Source of the DNA: Cordilura impudica
Taxonomy: Eukaryota; Arthropoda; Insecta; Diptera; Scathophagidae
NCBI GenBank assembly: GCA_963682025.1
Contig: OY821521.1
Coordinates: forward strand, 165,620,461 to 165,684,460
DNA length: 64,000 nt
Direction of reading: 5' to 3'
This document shows positions 43,539 through 52,674 of this stretch, piece by piece. The notes under the pieces were generated by a model that did no database searches, was not told where the DNA came from, and saw only the letters and a program-made list of their open reading frames with translations. The stretch's first letter is position 1, and each line of letters opens with the position of its first letter. The translations under genes were made by a program, and so were the position numbers.

Positions 43539-43820
43539 CCCTTATTACGGTTGGCGTAGTCGTATTTCGACAATTGTCGTAGTCGTAGTCGAATTTAAAA
43601 TTTTTTGGTACCATGTTATATTTTCGACAACGACAATTTTGTAAAAGAGCCATATTGAAACAGATGACTCTAATTAAATTGATTATGAAACGCCTTATTA
43701 TGTAAACTGTCAAAAAAACAGTTGTTCATAAAAAAAATAACAAAAAAAGTGCGCGGCATACAAAAAATTAAAAAATACTTATATTCGATTATTTTTTTAA
43801 TTAAAGTTAAATAAATAATA

Positions 43821-45041
43821 ATGTTAAGTGTTGCATTTTATTCATCTTCTGAAGATGAAGAAACAGAGAGTGTACAGGAAATGAATGCTAAGAGAAAACT
43901 ATTAAGGCAACAATCCAACATATTTGCCCTACCTAATACAAAGTAAGTTTGGAAAAGATTTTTACATTATGTTTTAGATTTGTTAGTTATTTTAGACTAA
44001 ACAAAGAGGCATTTAAATATGTTCTACACAAGATTTCACCATTATTAAAAGATAAAATAAGGGCAACAGGAATATCCAAACTGGTAAAGTTAACAGCGAC
44101 AATGAGGATACTGGCTGAGGGGAGTTACCAGAAAGGTGCTGGTAACGATAACAACGTAAACTTGTGTCAATAGTCAGTGAGTGAAGCATGTAATGAGAGC
44201 ATTGACGCAATGTACGGCGAACTGTGTCCAAGATGGATTTCATTCGAGATGGATGAAGAATAAAAAAATGAAATTAAAAAATATTTCTACAGAAAAACAA
44301 AATTTCCTAGAGTGATAGGCTGCATTGACGGAACACATATCAGAATTATACCAACCACAGTTGATCAACGTTTTAAATATCACAACAGAAAGGGATTTCA
44401 TAGCCTGAATGTAATGTCGGTAATTTTGAATATAAAATTTTGTTTTTTTATGTTTTTAATCTTTTTTAAATCTTAAAGGTATGTGATCGTAAACTCCGTA
44501 TAAGGTACTCATAGTGCTGGATCGTCCCACGATTCCCTGATTTGGAATGTGAGTGACTTAAAACACTATTTGAAAGAGAAGTATGATAATGGAGAAAGGA
44601 ATAAATGGTTGCTGGGTAAATTAAAAAATTGAACTTCCTTTTGGATTAAGAGTTAATTTTTTTGTTTATTTATAGGAGATGCTGGTTATCCATTGGATTT
44701 TTACTTGATAACTAACACCTTTTAGATCAACACAGGAAGGTTCACCAGAAAGTTATTTCAACCATATTCATGCCAAAACAAGAAATGTTGTTGAGCGAAC
44801 CATAGTGGTTTTAAAAAACAGATTCCGCTGTTTACTCGGTGCCAGGCAACTTCATTATACTCCCGAAATGGCTGGAAAAATTACAGCAGTTTGTGCTGCT
44901 TTGCATAACATATGCATCCACTACAATATAGATTGGCCTGATACCTATTTAGAAGATGAGATAATAGAATCTGAAAGCTTTGAAGATAATTTGAGCGCTT
45001 CAGATATAAGAATAAAAATAATGGATGCTTTAAATAATTAA
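43821..45041 (+). pseudogene. HARBI1-like Harbinger transposase
   Basis: Reading in pieces: MLSVAFYSSSEDEETESVQE at 43821, an apparent small intron (GTAAGT at about 43941, TTTTAG at about 43977), FRLNKEAFKYVLHKISPLL, LKLTATMRIL-type block and GSYQKGAG, then a stop at 44171 and another at about 44261. VIGCIDGTHIRIIP holds the first catalytic Asp. A second apparent intron follows (GTAATT at about 44419, ending TTAAAG at about 44479), then VCDRKLRIRY, AGSSHDSLIWNVSDL, GDAGYPLDFYLITN with the second Asp, and NVVERTIVVLKNRFRCLLGAR, where the Glu completes the DDE triad. The end is KITAVCAALHNICIHYN. In-frame stops plus at least one frameshift near 44735 inactivate it. Confidence 0.85.
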
Positions 45042-45409
45042 TTTTTATTTTTTATACAAAACAAAAAAAAAAAAAAAACTACAAAAACTTAAATATTAAA
45101 CTTCAATATTTATATAATTAAAAACAATCTTAAACCCCAATTTTCAATCTCTCAATCTCGACTTTGTTAATTTTCACTTCCAGTTCCGCGTTTCTTATTT
45201 CTAAAAGAGCTCTTCTGTGTTCATTTTTTTTTTTTTGTCTAATTCACTTTTGTATAGTTTAACTTTTCTTTTTTAACTTCATAAAATTTTCAAATATACC
45301 TTTCTATTTCAAACAATTTATTCTTTAGGTCCATGCATAATTCTCGTTGGAGTTTTACTTGTTCTTCTAAAAGCGACATTTTTTCTTGAGTCTTATTTTT
45401 GCGAACTTT

Positions 45410-46032
45410 TTAAGAAGCTCTAGGGAAAACAGATAGATTATCAATTGCGCCACAGCTAGTTTCAGCTGTTACAATTGGTTCAGGAAGTTTTTCTCCTGTT
45501 ACAGTTGTCTGAAGACCTGTTTCTTCTGTTGACTCACGACCTGTTACAGTTGGCACAGGACCTGTGGAATTACGTCGAGCTCGCTTTATTCCAAATGGAT
45601 TCCCTTCGGGACTTATAATAGATCGTAGCTCTAACAGACTGGCTGCTGCTTCTTCTATTGGCGTCAAAACAAATTGCTTGAATGTTCCTCCACCTATTGC
45701 ATTACTTTCTACTCTGTTGAATGCCAGTTTTTTCTTCAACTTACATTTAAATTCTGCCCACACCTTCATTCAACCTTCATCAGTACGAAATGGAGGGCCA
45801 ATGGTATTTAAGTCCTTTGCTATTTGGTTCCACCCCCCTTTAATATTAATTTTGCTTGAGCTTTTGTGATATCCCTTTGCTAAATTGGAGTTTTTTTTCC
45901 ATTTTTTCTACCAATAGCGCAAACTGTTTTGGTGTAGTTACTTTTATTCTAAAATTTATAAAAATTCAAAATTGTTTATAAAATTAAGTAAATTGTATTT
46001 TTCTAATACTTACGGTTTATTTGCAACCATTG
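45410..46032 (-). pseudogene. Harbinger Myb/SANT-like companion gene
   Basis: Minus strand: a short first exon MVANK with donor GTAAGT at about 46014, then after an intron RIKVTTPKQFALLVEKMEKK, a frame change near 45855, GGWNQIAKDLNTIGPPFRTDEG, a TGA stop where W is expected, and MKVWAEFKCKLKKKLAFNRV, followed by SNAIGGGTFKQFVLTPIEEA and a polar tail with T-V-T-G-R/E repeats. The W-spaced region is a Myb/SANT-like (MADF-type) trihelix that in PIF/Harbinger binds the element ends and brings the transposase to the nucleus. The downstream open part is 119 codons. Confidence 0.7.
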
Positions 46033-46253
46033 TAATTTTGTTTTCAATGCTGTCGTGATCAAAATTTATAACGACAGTTTTTCCCCTTTTTGACAGGCAA
46101 ATACGACAAACACGATACGGTTATTTTGGTATATTTGTAATAGATTTACACTTAGAGTTGTATTTTTGGCGTATTCGACAAACATGATACTGTTTTTTAA
46201 AAACGCCAATGTTTGACAAGAATACGCCATGAATACGCCAATCACAATAAGGA

Positions 46254-46719
46254 TGATTATTTCGCAGGCTTCGATTCATTTATTTTGAGTTTTAGTGCAT
46301 TTGCAAATTAAACTTCTTAAAAAAAAACTAAAAAGTAGCAAATCTCTTGAACGCTATTTTTAAGATATGTCGTACCAGCATATAAGTTATTAATTTTTTA
46401 TTTTTCTTCCAAATACTTAAGAGTAAACCTACACAATTAACGGTCGCTGCAAGATCTCGAAGGTATAGAAAAAAATAAAGATTGATAAGGAACTTAACGA
46501 AGTAGATGAAAGTTAGCAAAAAGATAGATTTATATTTTCACTTAGTAATACGACTTTCAATAGAAATGCGAAAAGAATGAAAAGAGGTGTCATGCCCAAG
46601 AGGGTACTTCAGCGGGAATGATCTAAATAAAGGGAATATGTTCCTGCTAAAAGATAATCCAAGAAGAAAGAGAAATTTCAAACAAATAATAGCACAAGTA
46701 CAGAAACTCCAGTATTTTT
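46254..46719. other. Flank of a decayed transposon
   Basis: No clear TIR, AT-rich. It may be part of the older element that contains the coding remains from about 46720. The minus frames at 46328-46771 have no motif. Confidence 0.4.
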
Positions 46720-47900
46720 CTGGTGTCATCAAAACTTTCAAGTATTGAAAGACAAATGTTACGAAGATCAACCGAACTAAACCAAATCATTTTTGCTGAA
46801 ACCCGAAAAAAGAGGTATAGAAATCGATTTGCAAGAAGAAATCTAGAACTACAATTGGAAATCGAGCGTTTAAAACATAGACTTAAAGAATCTGGAAGAG
46901 GCAAACGAAAAAAGATGTCAAAGAGTAAAGAAACAAATTCAAGGGAAATGGAAGAAAGTTCTTGGTTCTTCTTGCAAAATTTTGAAAGAAACTTTGGCTC
47001 AGTTAAAAGAGAAATATAAAGACAACAAAAGTCAGATTGCCCGCTTATGGCCTCCAAACTTTTAAAACGTGGCGGGTTGAAGAAACTGCTCACCACTAAA
47101 AAAAAGTATACCGAAACTCACATACTAGTAAAAGCGCATATAAAAGAAATTCAGTTAATATTCTTTCTTAGTGATGATGTAAACAGGATTTGCGCTGGAA
47201 AGAATGGAACTGTCACTTATGGAAATTAAAAAAAAAACGATACCTATGTCATATGATGAAAAACCTGTATGAGGTATTCAAAAGTGGAAATAGCAGTATC
47301 GATTTGTCATACACAACGGTTATGCTACTAAAACCTTCTGTGCTGGCATAGAACACGCCCACATTGATTCAAAGGTTTTAACAAAAAGCTGTTTCTGAAA
47401 GAAGTGCTGCTAGGCCAGTGAAATAAGTTGTGTGCACTTGTGAATCAGCTTTATTCAATTCTCAATTTCTGAGAGCATAAGCCATGGGCCAGCTGCTATT
47501 TGGACTCAGTTAGATCCAATATTGGATTATGTAAAAGATTAATTTTTTATTTTTTTGTAATTGAATTTTTTAGAAAAATTTTAAATGCGCGACATGGTCA
47601 CATTTTGTATTGGTCACAATTGTACCACTCGCTTTTAGGCAAAACTAATGTGGAATTATTTTACGTAGCTCCAAAACAAATTTTCAATATGAACAAAATA
47701 TTGCCCATAAATGTGAAAACCTTTCATGACAGATATTTACCAAATAATTACAGGATACAGAGGTTAAATAGTACACAGAAATATCTCTTACTTCTGCAAT
47801 GCAAACATCTGACTGACCGGGAAACTATGTTATTGCCATAAACTTAATCCGAAAGTCGAGAATGCAGGCTTCAAAGAAATGATTTCTCATAAAGCGACGC
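46720..47900 (+). pseudogene. Orphan transposase-like gene, decayed
   Basis: A coiled-coil type N-terminus (SSKLSSIERQMLRRSTELNQ, RNLELQLEIERLKHRLKESG), then ETHILVKAHIKEIQLIFFLSDDVNRICAGKNGTVTYG, KKRYLCHMMKNLYEVFK, DLSYTTVMLLKPSVL, further on SHGPAAIWTQLDPILDYVKD, and finally NVELFYVAPKQIFNMNKILP and STQKYLLLLQCKHLTDRE. The DDxxRICAGKKxxxT...KKRYL...L..LY..F order and the later SHGPAAIWxxLDP block belong to an uncharacterised protein type repeated in arthropod and Hydra genomes. Its Cys/His region and HGKG-type block would relate it loosely to the ORF at 1733-3007, but the central part is deleted here. Several stops and frame changes. No TIRs assigned. Confidence 0.6.
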
Positions 47901-48550
47901 CAACACTGATTCTAATTAAAAGCATTTCAAATAGAGTATACGCATTAGGACAGGTCGATTTGTAGGGAGGCAAAAAAATTGCTCAAGTGACAAGGAAAAT
48001 CATATTCTAGGGATCAAAATAAGAAACTTTGGCCAAGGAACCACACCTCGAAAACGAATTCCGATATCCCAACTTTTTTTTAACATTTTTTACAGCAACG
48101 TCAGTGCTTCACTGAAATCCCTAAATAGATGCCCTTTCATGGAAAAATTTCAAAATTTTTAACGTAAAACTTTAAAAGTAACTGATTACTTTTAGAAAAA
48201 TATCAAATCTTAAAACAAACTTTAACTTTCTCTGTTATTCAAATGGCAATTTTTTAAACAGTTTGTCTAAATAGTTATAAACACAACTTCTTCGACATCG
48301 CAGAAAGGTTTTATTTCAAATATCCTTACATTTAAAATGATTTTTTATGTATTTTTGCTTCGTGGCGTTCAAGACAGAAATTCTGTTATTCCTTAACAAA
48401 GCTTATGAGAAAATGTAATTATAATGATTTTTTTACTGAGCCAAAAGCAAAGTCATATTCTTTGACAATCCTCCCATAAATCGAGTACTCTATCTGAATA
48501 ATTTAAAAAAATTTAAAACAAAACAAAAAAAAATTATTCGTGTACATTTT
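47901..48550. other. Unassigned non-coding DNA
   Basis: Moderately AT-rich, no recognisable ORF or terminal repeats. It may still be part of the decayed element to its left. Confidence 0.4.
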
Positions 48551-48749
48551 GATTTAAATTGACCCATTTCTCATAAGAAAAATGTAAATGAATTCATACA
48601 TTTTATATGGAAAAAACACACAAAAGTGTGAATGATTCGTAGACATCAGTGAAAGTAGACCTTTCCAACGTTTGTAAATCGGTTGAGTGGTTCTCGAGTT
48701 ATACTTAAAATGACGACAACTTATTCTTTTTTTAACTCTTTCTTTTAAC

Positions 48750-49215
48750 TCATACTCTCTGTCTGTCTGTCTGTCTGCCATGGGTGGCCCCATTCCCCCT
48801 TATCCAATTGATCTGACACTTGGCCCATAGTCTTGTCGTGACTACAGATTAATTTTGGGGTAGTCACGCACAGTCACCTATGGTCATGCACAGTCACGGA
48901 GTGATATAGATGTCATTTACTCTCATCCGACCGATCTGAAACTTGGTCGATATACTTGCTGTAAAGAAAGATCAACTTCGCCATAGTCCCGCGCAGTCAC
49001 GCATAGTCACGCACAGTCACGGAGTGATTTAAAATCCATTTTCCTTATCCGATCGATCTAAAACTTGGTCGATAGACTTGCTGTGAAAAAAGATTAACTT
49101 TGACATTGTCACGCACAGTCACGGAGAGATTAAAACCCCACTTCCCCTCATCCGATGGATCTGAAGCTTTGTCCATAGACTTGTTGTGGCCAAGTATTAA
49201 TCACACACAGTCACG
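48750..49215. repeat. Tandem repeat of about 105-123 bases with AGTCACGCAC units
   Basis: Four diverged units starting near 48791, 48912, 49035 and 49139. Each reads roughly CATT/CCCCTCATCCGA, TCGATCTGAAACTTGGTC, ATAGACTTGCTGTG, ATTAACTTTG, then AGTCACGCACAGTCACGGAG. The last part is itself a small repeat of AGTCACGCAC. A CTGTCTGTCTGTCTGCC tract at 48759-48779 precedes the array. It is much less AT-rich than the surroundings. Confidence 0.75.
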
Positions 49216-49306
49216 TAGATATTCAAAACTCGTATGCATAAGGAAAGAAAGAGTTTTAATAAAAACTTTGTTTTTATGGGTTAGATTATTTATTTATTTA
49301 TACAGA

Positions 49307-49675
49307 CTAGCAGATTCCAGCTCTCGAAATTCGAGTGTAATTTCTAGGCAGCTTTATTTTTCAACTTAGCCAATTCACGAACCAACATTTTTATGGTTTA
49401 TTATTATTGTGAATGAAGATAACAAACTCGTTAACAAACACATTAACAAATTTAATAAACATACACATAGCATATGTATAATTTTATGTATGTGTTAGTA
49501 GCAACTTTAAATGCAATTTACTCAAAATAAAGAAAAAAAATTTAAAAATCTGTAAATCTGCAAAACGGCTAAAAAGAAATACCTTTCAAATAATATGCGT
49601 TTGGTCAAAACCAAGATAAAACGGTAGAACAAAACATCGGTCACAAGAAATTGCCTAGCCTATTAATATTATAGA
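49307..49675 (-). mobile_element. Non-autonomous Helitron, complete
   Basis: On the minus strand it starts TCTATAATATTAATAGGC, ends with hairpin CACTCGAATTTCGAGAGC and TGGAATCTGCTAG, with A (49306 complement side) and T (49676) flanks as for insertion between A and T. The body is shared with the other copies. Confidence 0.85.
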
Positions 49676-49867
49676 TTTATTTTACAATAACAGTTAAATT
49701 AATTTTGAGATTATGGTGCTTAACCATAAACATATTGTTTATTGTTTAAATTAAGTAATAATCAGCATAGCTAATATAAATAACGTGCTTAATTCATATG
49801 ACAATATTGTTAATTGGTCAATTTTATTAAACCAACGAATTTGGTGATTGAAAATTAAAATCCTTAT
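49676..49867. other. AT-rich spacer
   Basis: Nothing recognised. Confidence 0.4.
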
Positions 49868-50020
49868 TGGTGGTATTTAACAAATTTGCATACAAAACGT
49901 AAATTTAGATTTTTCGGCTTTTCTAAAAGCTCCTTTCTCCAAACCATCGCCGTGATTACACGGAAAAACCAAAAAGAATCATTCAAATCGGTCAAGCAAT
50001 TATCGAGTTTAAGCAGACTA
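49868..50020. repeat. Direct duplication flanking a MITE, left copy
   Basis: TTTGCATACAAAACGTAAATTTAGATTTTTCGGCTTTTC, CCAAACCATCGCCGTGATTACACGGAAAAA and TCAAGCAATTATCGAGTTTAAGCAGACTA (given here as separate short phrases) recur in diverged form at 50398-50570, on the other side of the MITE at 50038-50390. Confidence 0.6.
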
Positions 50021-50037
50021 GGCCACAACAAATAGTG

Positions 50038-50390
50038 CCGGTTTACACATGAAAGTTTTCTTGCTGAAAGTTTTGAGCTTGTAAATAGGTGAAACGGGAG
50101 AGAAGAATGGCAGGAGGTACATACTTTCATGTACTCTGAAATTCTATTTTGTTTCTTGCTTCGCAGTTGTCAAGGTAAAGTTATTTTACGTTTTCTTTAA
50201 TTTTTATGTTTTGTTTGTGTTAAGAAAGATAATAAATTGAAATAAAGTTAATTTTAATGAAATAAAATGATAAAATAAACATGAACAAATCTTGAATTTC
50301 GATACAAAAATTTCAGTGTGTAGACAGGGATGAAAGTTTTAAAGAGAATTTCAAACAGTTTTAGAAAGAAAAATTTCATGTGTAAACCGG
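50038..50390. mobile_element. MITE with CCGGTTTACACATGAAA ends
   Basis: Begins CCGGTTTACACATGAAAG and ends TTTCATGTGTAAACCGG, with the inverse similarity extending to TTTTCTTGCTGAAAG / TTTTAGAAAGAAAAA. Terminal words AGTG and ACTT outside may belong to the TIR. No conserved ORF. The minus frame at 49864-50130 is not a gene. Confidence 0.75.
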
Positions 50391-50397
50391 GACTTAG

Positions 50398-50563
50398 TGG
50401 TGCTAAGTGATTTGCATATAACAAGCAAATTTAGATTTTTTCGAATTTTTTTACTTTTCTTTTGGGCTTTCTTTTTTGCTAAACCTTTTCCGTGATTAGA
50501 CGAAAAAAATAAAAACAAAATTTTACAAATCATCAAGCACTTCTAGAGTCTTAGGGAGACTAA
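50398..50563. repeat. Direct duplication flanking a MITE, right copy
   Basis: Diverged copy of 49868-50020 in the same orientation: GATTTGCATATAACAAGCAAATTTAG, AAACCTTTTCCGTGATTAGACG, CATCAAGCACTTCTAGAGTC as separate phrases. The duplication is longer than any usual target duplication. Confidence 0.6.
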
Positions 50564-51007
50564 TAGCATGTTCAGACGCATGTTCGCTCTCTGAATCACG
50601 ATTGCGAACCTTGGTATTCAGACGAGTGTGCTTGTTTCATTTTGACGTTTATATTTTTTGTGGAAATATTTGAAGACATCCTTCTACACTTTACGTTTTA
50701 CTGTTTAATTTTTTTCCATTTTTATTTCAATATATATATGTTAGTATATACTTTTTAATTGTTAAATGTTTCTATTTATTTTATTGCACACATTAATTTT
50801 TTGTTTTTTCTTTGTTTATATATTTTTGACAGCTAGTTCAGATAAACTAGCGATAATTTTTTATCAAAATTGGAGATGACACTCAATTTTTCGAGGTTCA
50901 AAATGAACCATGTAGGTTCGCTCTCAAAATTTTGTATGGCGAATCATGTAGATTCAATTATGTTTCGGACGCGAAACGCGAATCTTGCTGTCCGTGTGAA
51001 CATAGCA
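50564..51007. mobile_element. Candidate Tourist-like MITE
   Basis: Left TAGCATGTTCAGACGCATG and right CGTGTGAACATAGCA are imperfect inverses, with the 3-bp sequence TAA directly on each side (50561-50563 and 51008-51010), a PIF/Harbinger-type target duplication. Inside, ATGTTCGCTCTCTGAATC and GCGAATCTTGC show further inverse similarity. No ORF. Confidence 0.5.
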
Positions 51008-51010
51008 TAA

Positions 51011-52190
51011 GGCACAACCTTTGATTCTTATTAATGGACATATATCTGAAGTGAAAAATAAAAAGTGTTTGTTTAAAATATTTGTTAATTATTTATTAAT
51101 CGAGAAATCAATTTTACTATTTTTGTATTTTTTCATATATTTTTTTAAAATATTTCAATGTTGTTTAATCAATATTAAAGTAAACAAGTTATATAAAATT
51201 AAAATTATAAAGTTCTGCTAGACTTGTTGACTGGTATTATTGAAATTTATTCTCACCAGAATTTCAGCAACTTACTGTGCCATCACTCAAGCTGACAAAA
51301 AGTAACCAACATTATTAACAGTATTACAACTTTTTCTTTCACTCTTTATTTTAATGATATTAAAGTTTTAATAGCTTCAGAGATACGCTGGCGTGAACAA
51401 ATACAAACGCCCACACACCCACCCACCCACACACAACCAAACAACCACATTGAAAACACATGCATGCATTAAAATAAAAACACAAGAGAAAAATCGTAAT
51501 TATGTAAAAAAAAAACTGCACAAGAATTACAACGATTTCTTTTATTACCACATTAAGTAGATAAAAGAGGATGAAAAAAACAAAAAAAAGGAAAAACCGA
51601 ACAAAAAAATTGTAGGGAAAAATGCAAAATAAAGACAAAACAGCAGAAAATATTGACTAAAATTTACAAAAAAAAAAAAAAAAAAAAAAAAAAACACAGC
51701 TATAAGAAACTGTAATAAAATTAAAAATAAAAAATAAATAAATGCAAAATACAAAGCTGCATTGACGACGTAGAAGCCCAAGAAAAACTGTTTTTTTTTT
51801 TATTTTGTTTGTGGCATTTTTTCACGTTTTTCACATCACATAATTAGCATAATATTCATTGTTTTTGTAGCTAATGTAAACTAAGCAAGACGGAAAAAAC
51901 TAAAACAATTATCAAGTGAGAAAAGACTAGTGTAAAACTAAAGCTTAATTAATTAATTCTGCCAAGTAAATGGTTGGTTAACACTAGAAAAAAGGGCCAT
52001 TAAATGAAAACAAATTAAAAAAATTTATAAAAAAAAAAATCCATTTTATGTTTATGCAAGAATATAATTTATACAACAAAAAGGAATTGCCTCAGTGTTA
52101 CTTGGATATTACTTAGGAGAGCTGTGCATAATATTTGCAAATTCTCAACTTTTAATTATAAGACTAGAATAATACTAATAATAATAATAA
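51011..52190. other. AT-rich intron DNA with CA-rich patch
   Basis: No gene. A CCCACACACCCACCCACCC-type patch is at 51412-51438, and a poly-A run at 51670-51694. The minus-strand hydrophobic frames (51360-51781) reflect these simple sequences. Confidence 0.5.
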
Positions 52191-52632
52191 CTAGCAGAGC
52201 CCAGCCCTCGAAATTCGGATGAAAATTCTAGGAAATCTTATTATTTCATTCAATGTATTTCCTTCGATGTTTTTTTTTTTAATCAATTAGGCAATTCACA
52301 ATTAATTAAATTCAATTGCGTTACTGTCGTTATTGGTTTATGTCTAAAAATTCAACACAGGGCTTTTCATATGCAATTTTTGCAAACATATTAACAAATT
52401 TAATAAACATGATGTGTGTCATTGTACATATAATTTTATGTATGTGCTAGTACCAACTTTAAATGAATTTTACCCAAAAAAAAAAAAATGTTCCAGGCGG
52501 TACAAATCTGTACATCTAGTGGACAGCTAAAAAGAAATACCTTTCAAATGAGGTACGTAAGGTCAAATTCGGTTTAAAACTGACAAAGTAACATCGGTCA
52601 CAAGAAATCGCCTTACCTATTAATATTATAGA
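52191..52632 (-). mobile_element. Diverged non-autonomous Helitron
   Basis: On the minus strand it starts TCTATAATATTAATAGGTAAG and ends near a weak hairpin (ATCCGAATTTCGAG) followed by GGCTGGGCTCTGCTAG. Body words (TTTTATGTATGTGCTAGTA, AGCTAAAAAGAAATACCTTT) match the others, but it is longer and more diverged, a distinct subfamily. Confidence 0.75.
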
Positions 52633-52674
52633 TAATATAATAAATATACATTTAACTATTATAATCAATTAATT

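Larger units (their letters stand above)
43539..46253. mobile_element. PIF/Harbinger element, decayed, two genes
   Basis: Left end CCCTTATTACGGTTGGCGTA and right end TACGCCAATCACAATAAGG are inverse to each other with a few changes. Subterminal words such as GTCGTATTTCGACAATTGTCG, GTATTCGACAAACATG and CGACAAACACGATAC are repeated at both sides. Inside are a transposase gene (+) and a Myb/SANT-like gene (-), converging, which is the standard two-gene layout of PIF/Harbinger. No clean 3-bp target duplication is visible (TCA left, TGA right). Confidence 0.8.

Noticed and set aside
48750..49215. CRISPR-like repeat array
   Set aside because: Units are diverged and contiguous without unique spacers, and the DNA is eukaryotic. 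It is a tandem minisatellite.
51360..51781. Hydrophobic minus-strand frames that look like membrane proteins
   Set aside because: Produced by reverse complement of A-rich and CA-rich simple sequence (poly-F, poly-V). No conserved motif.
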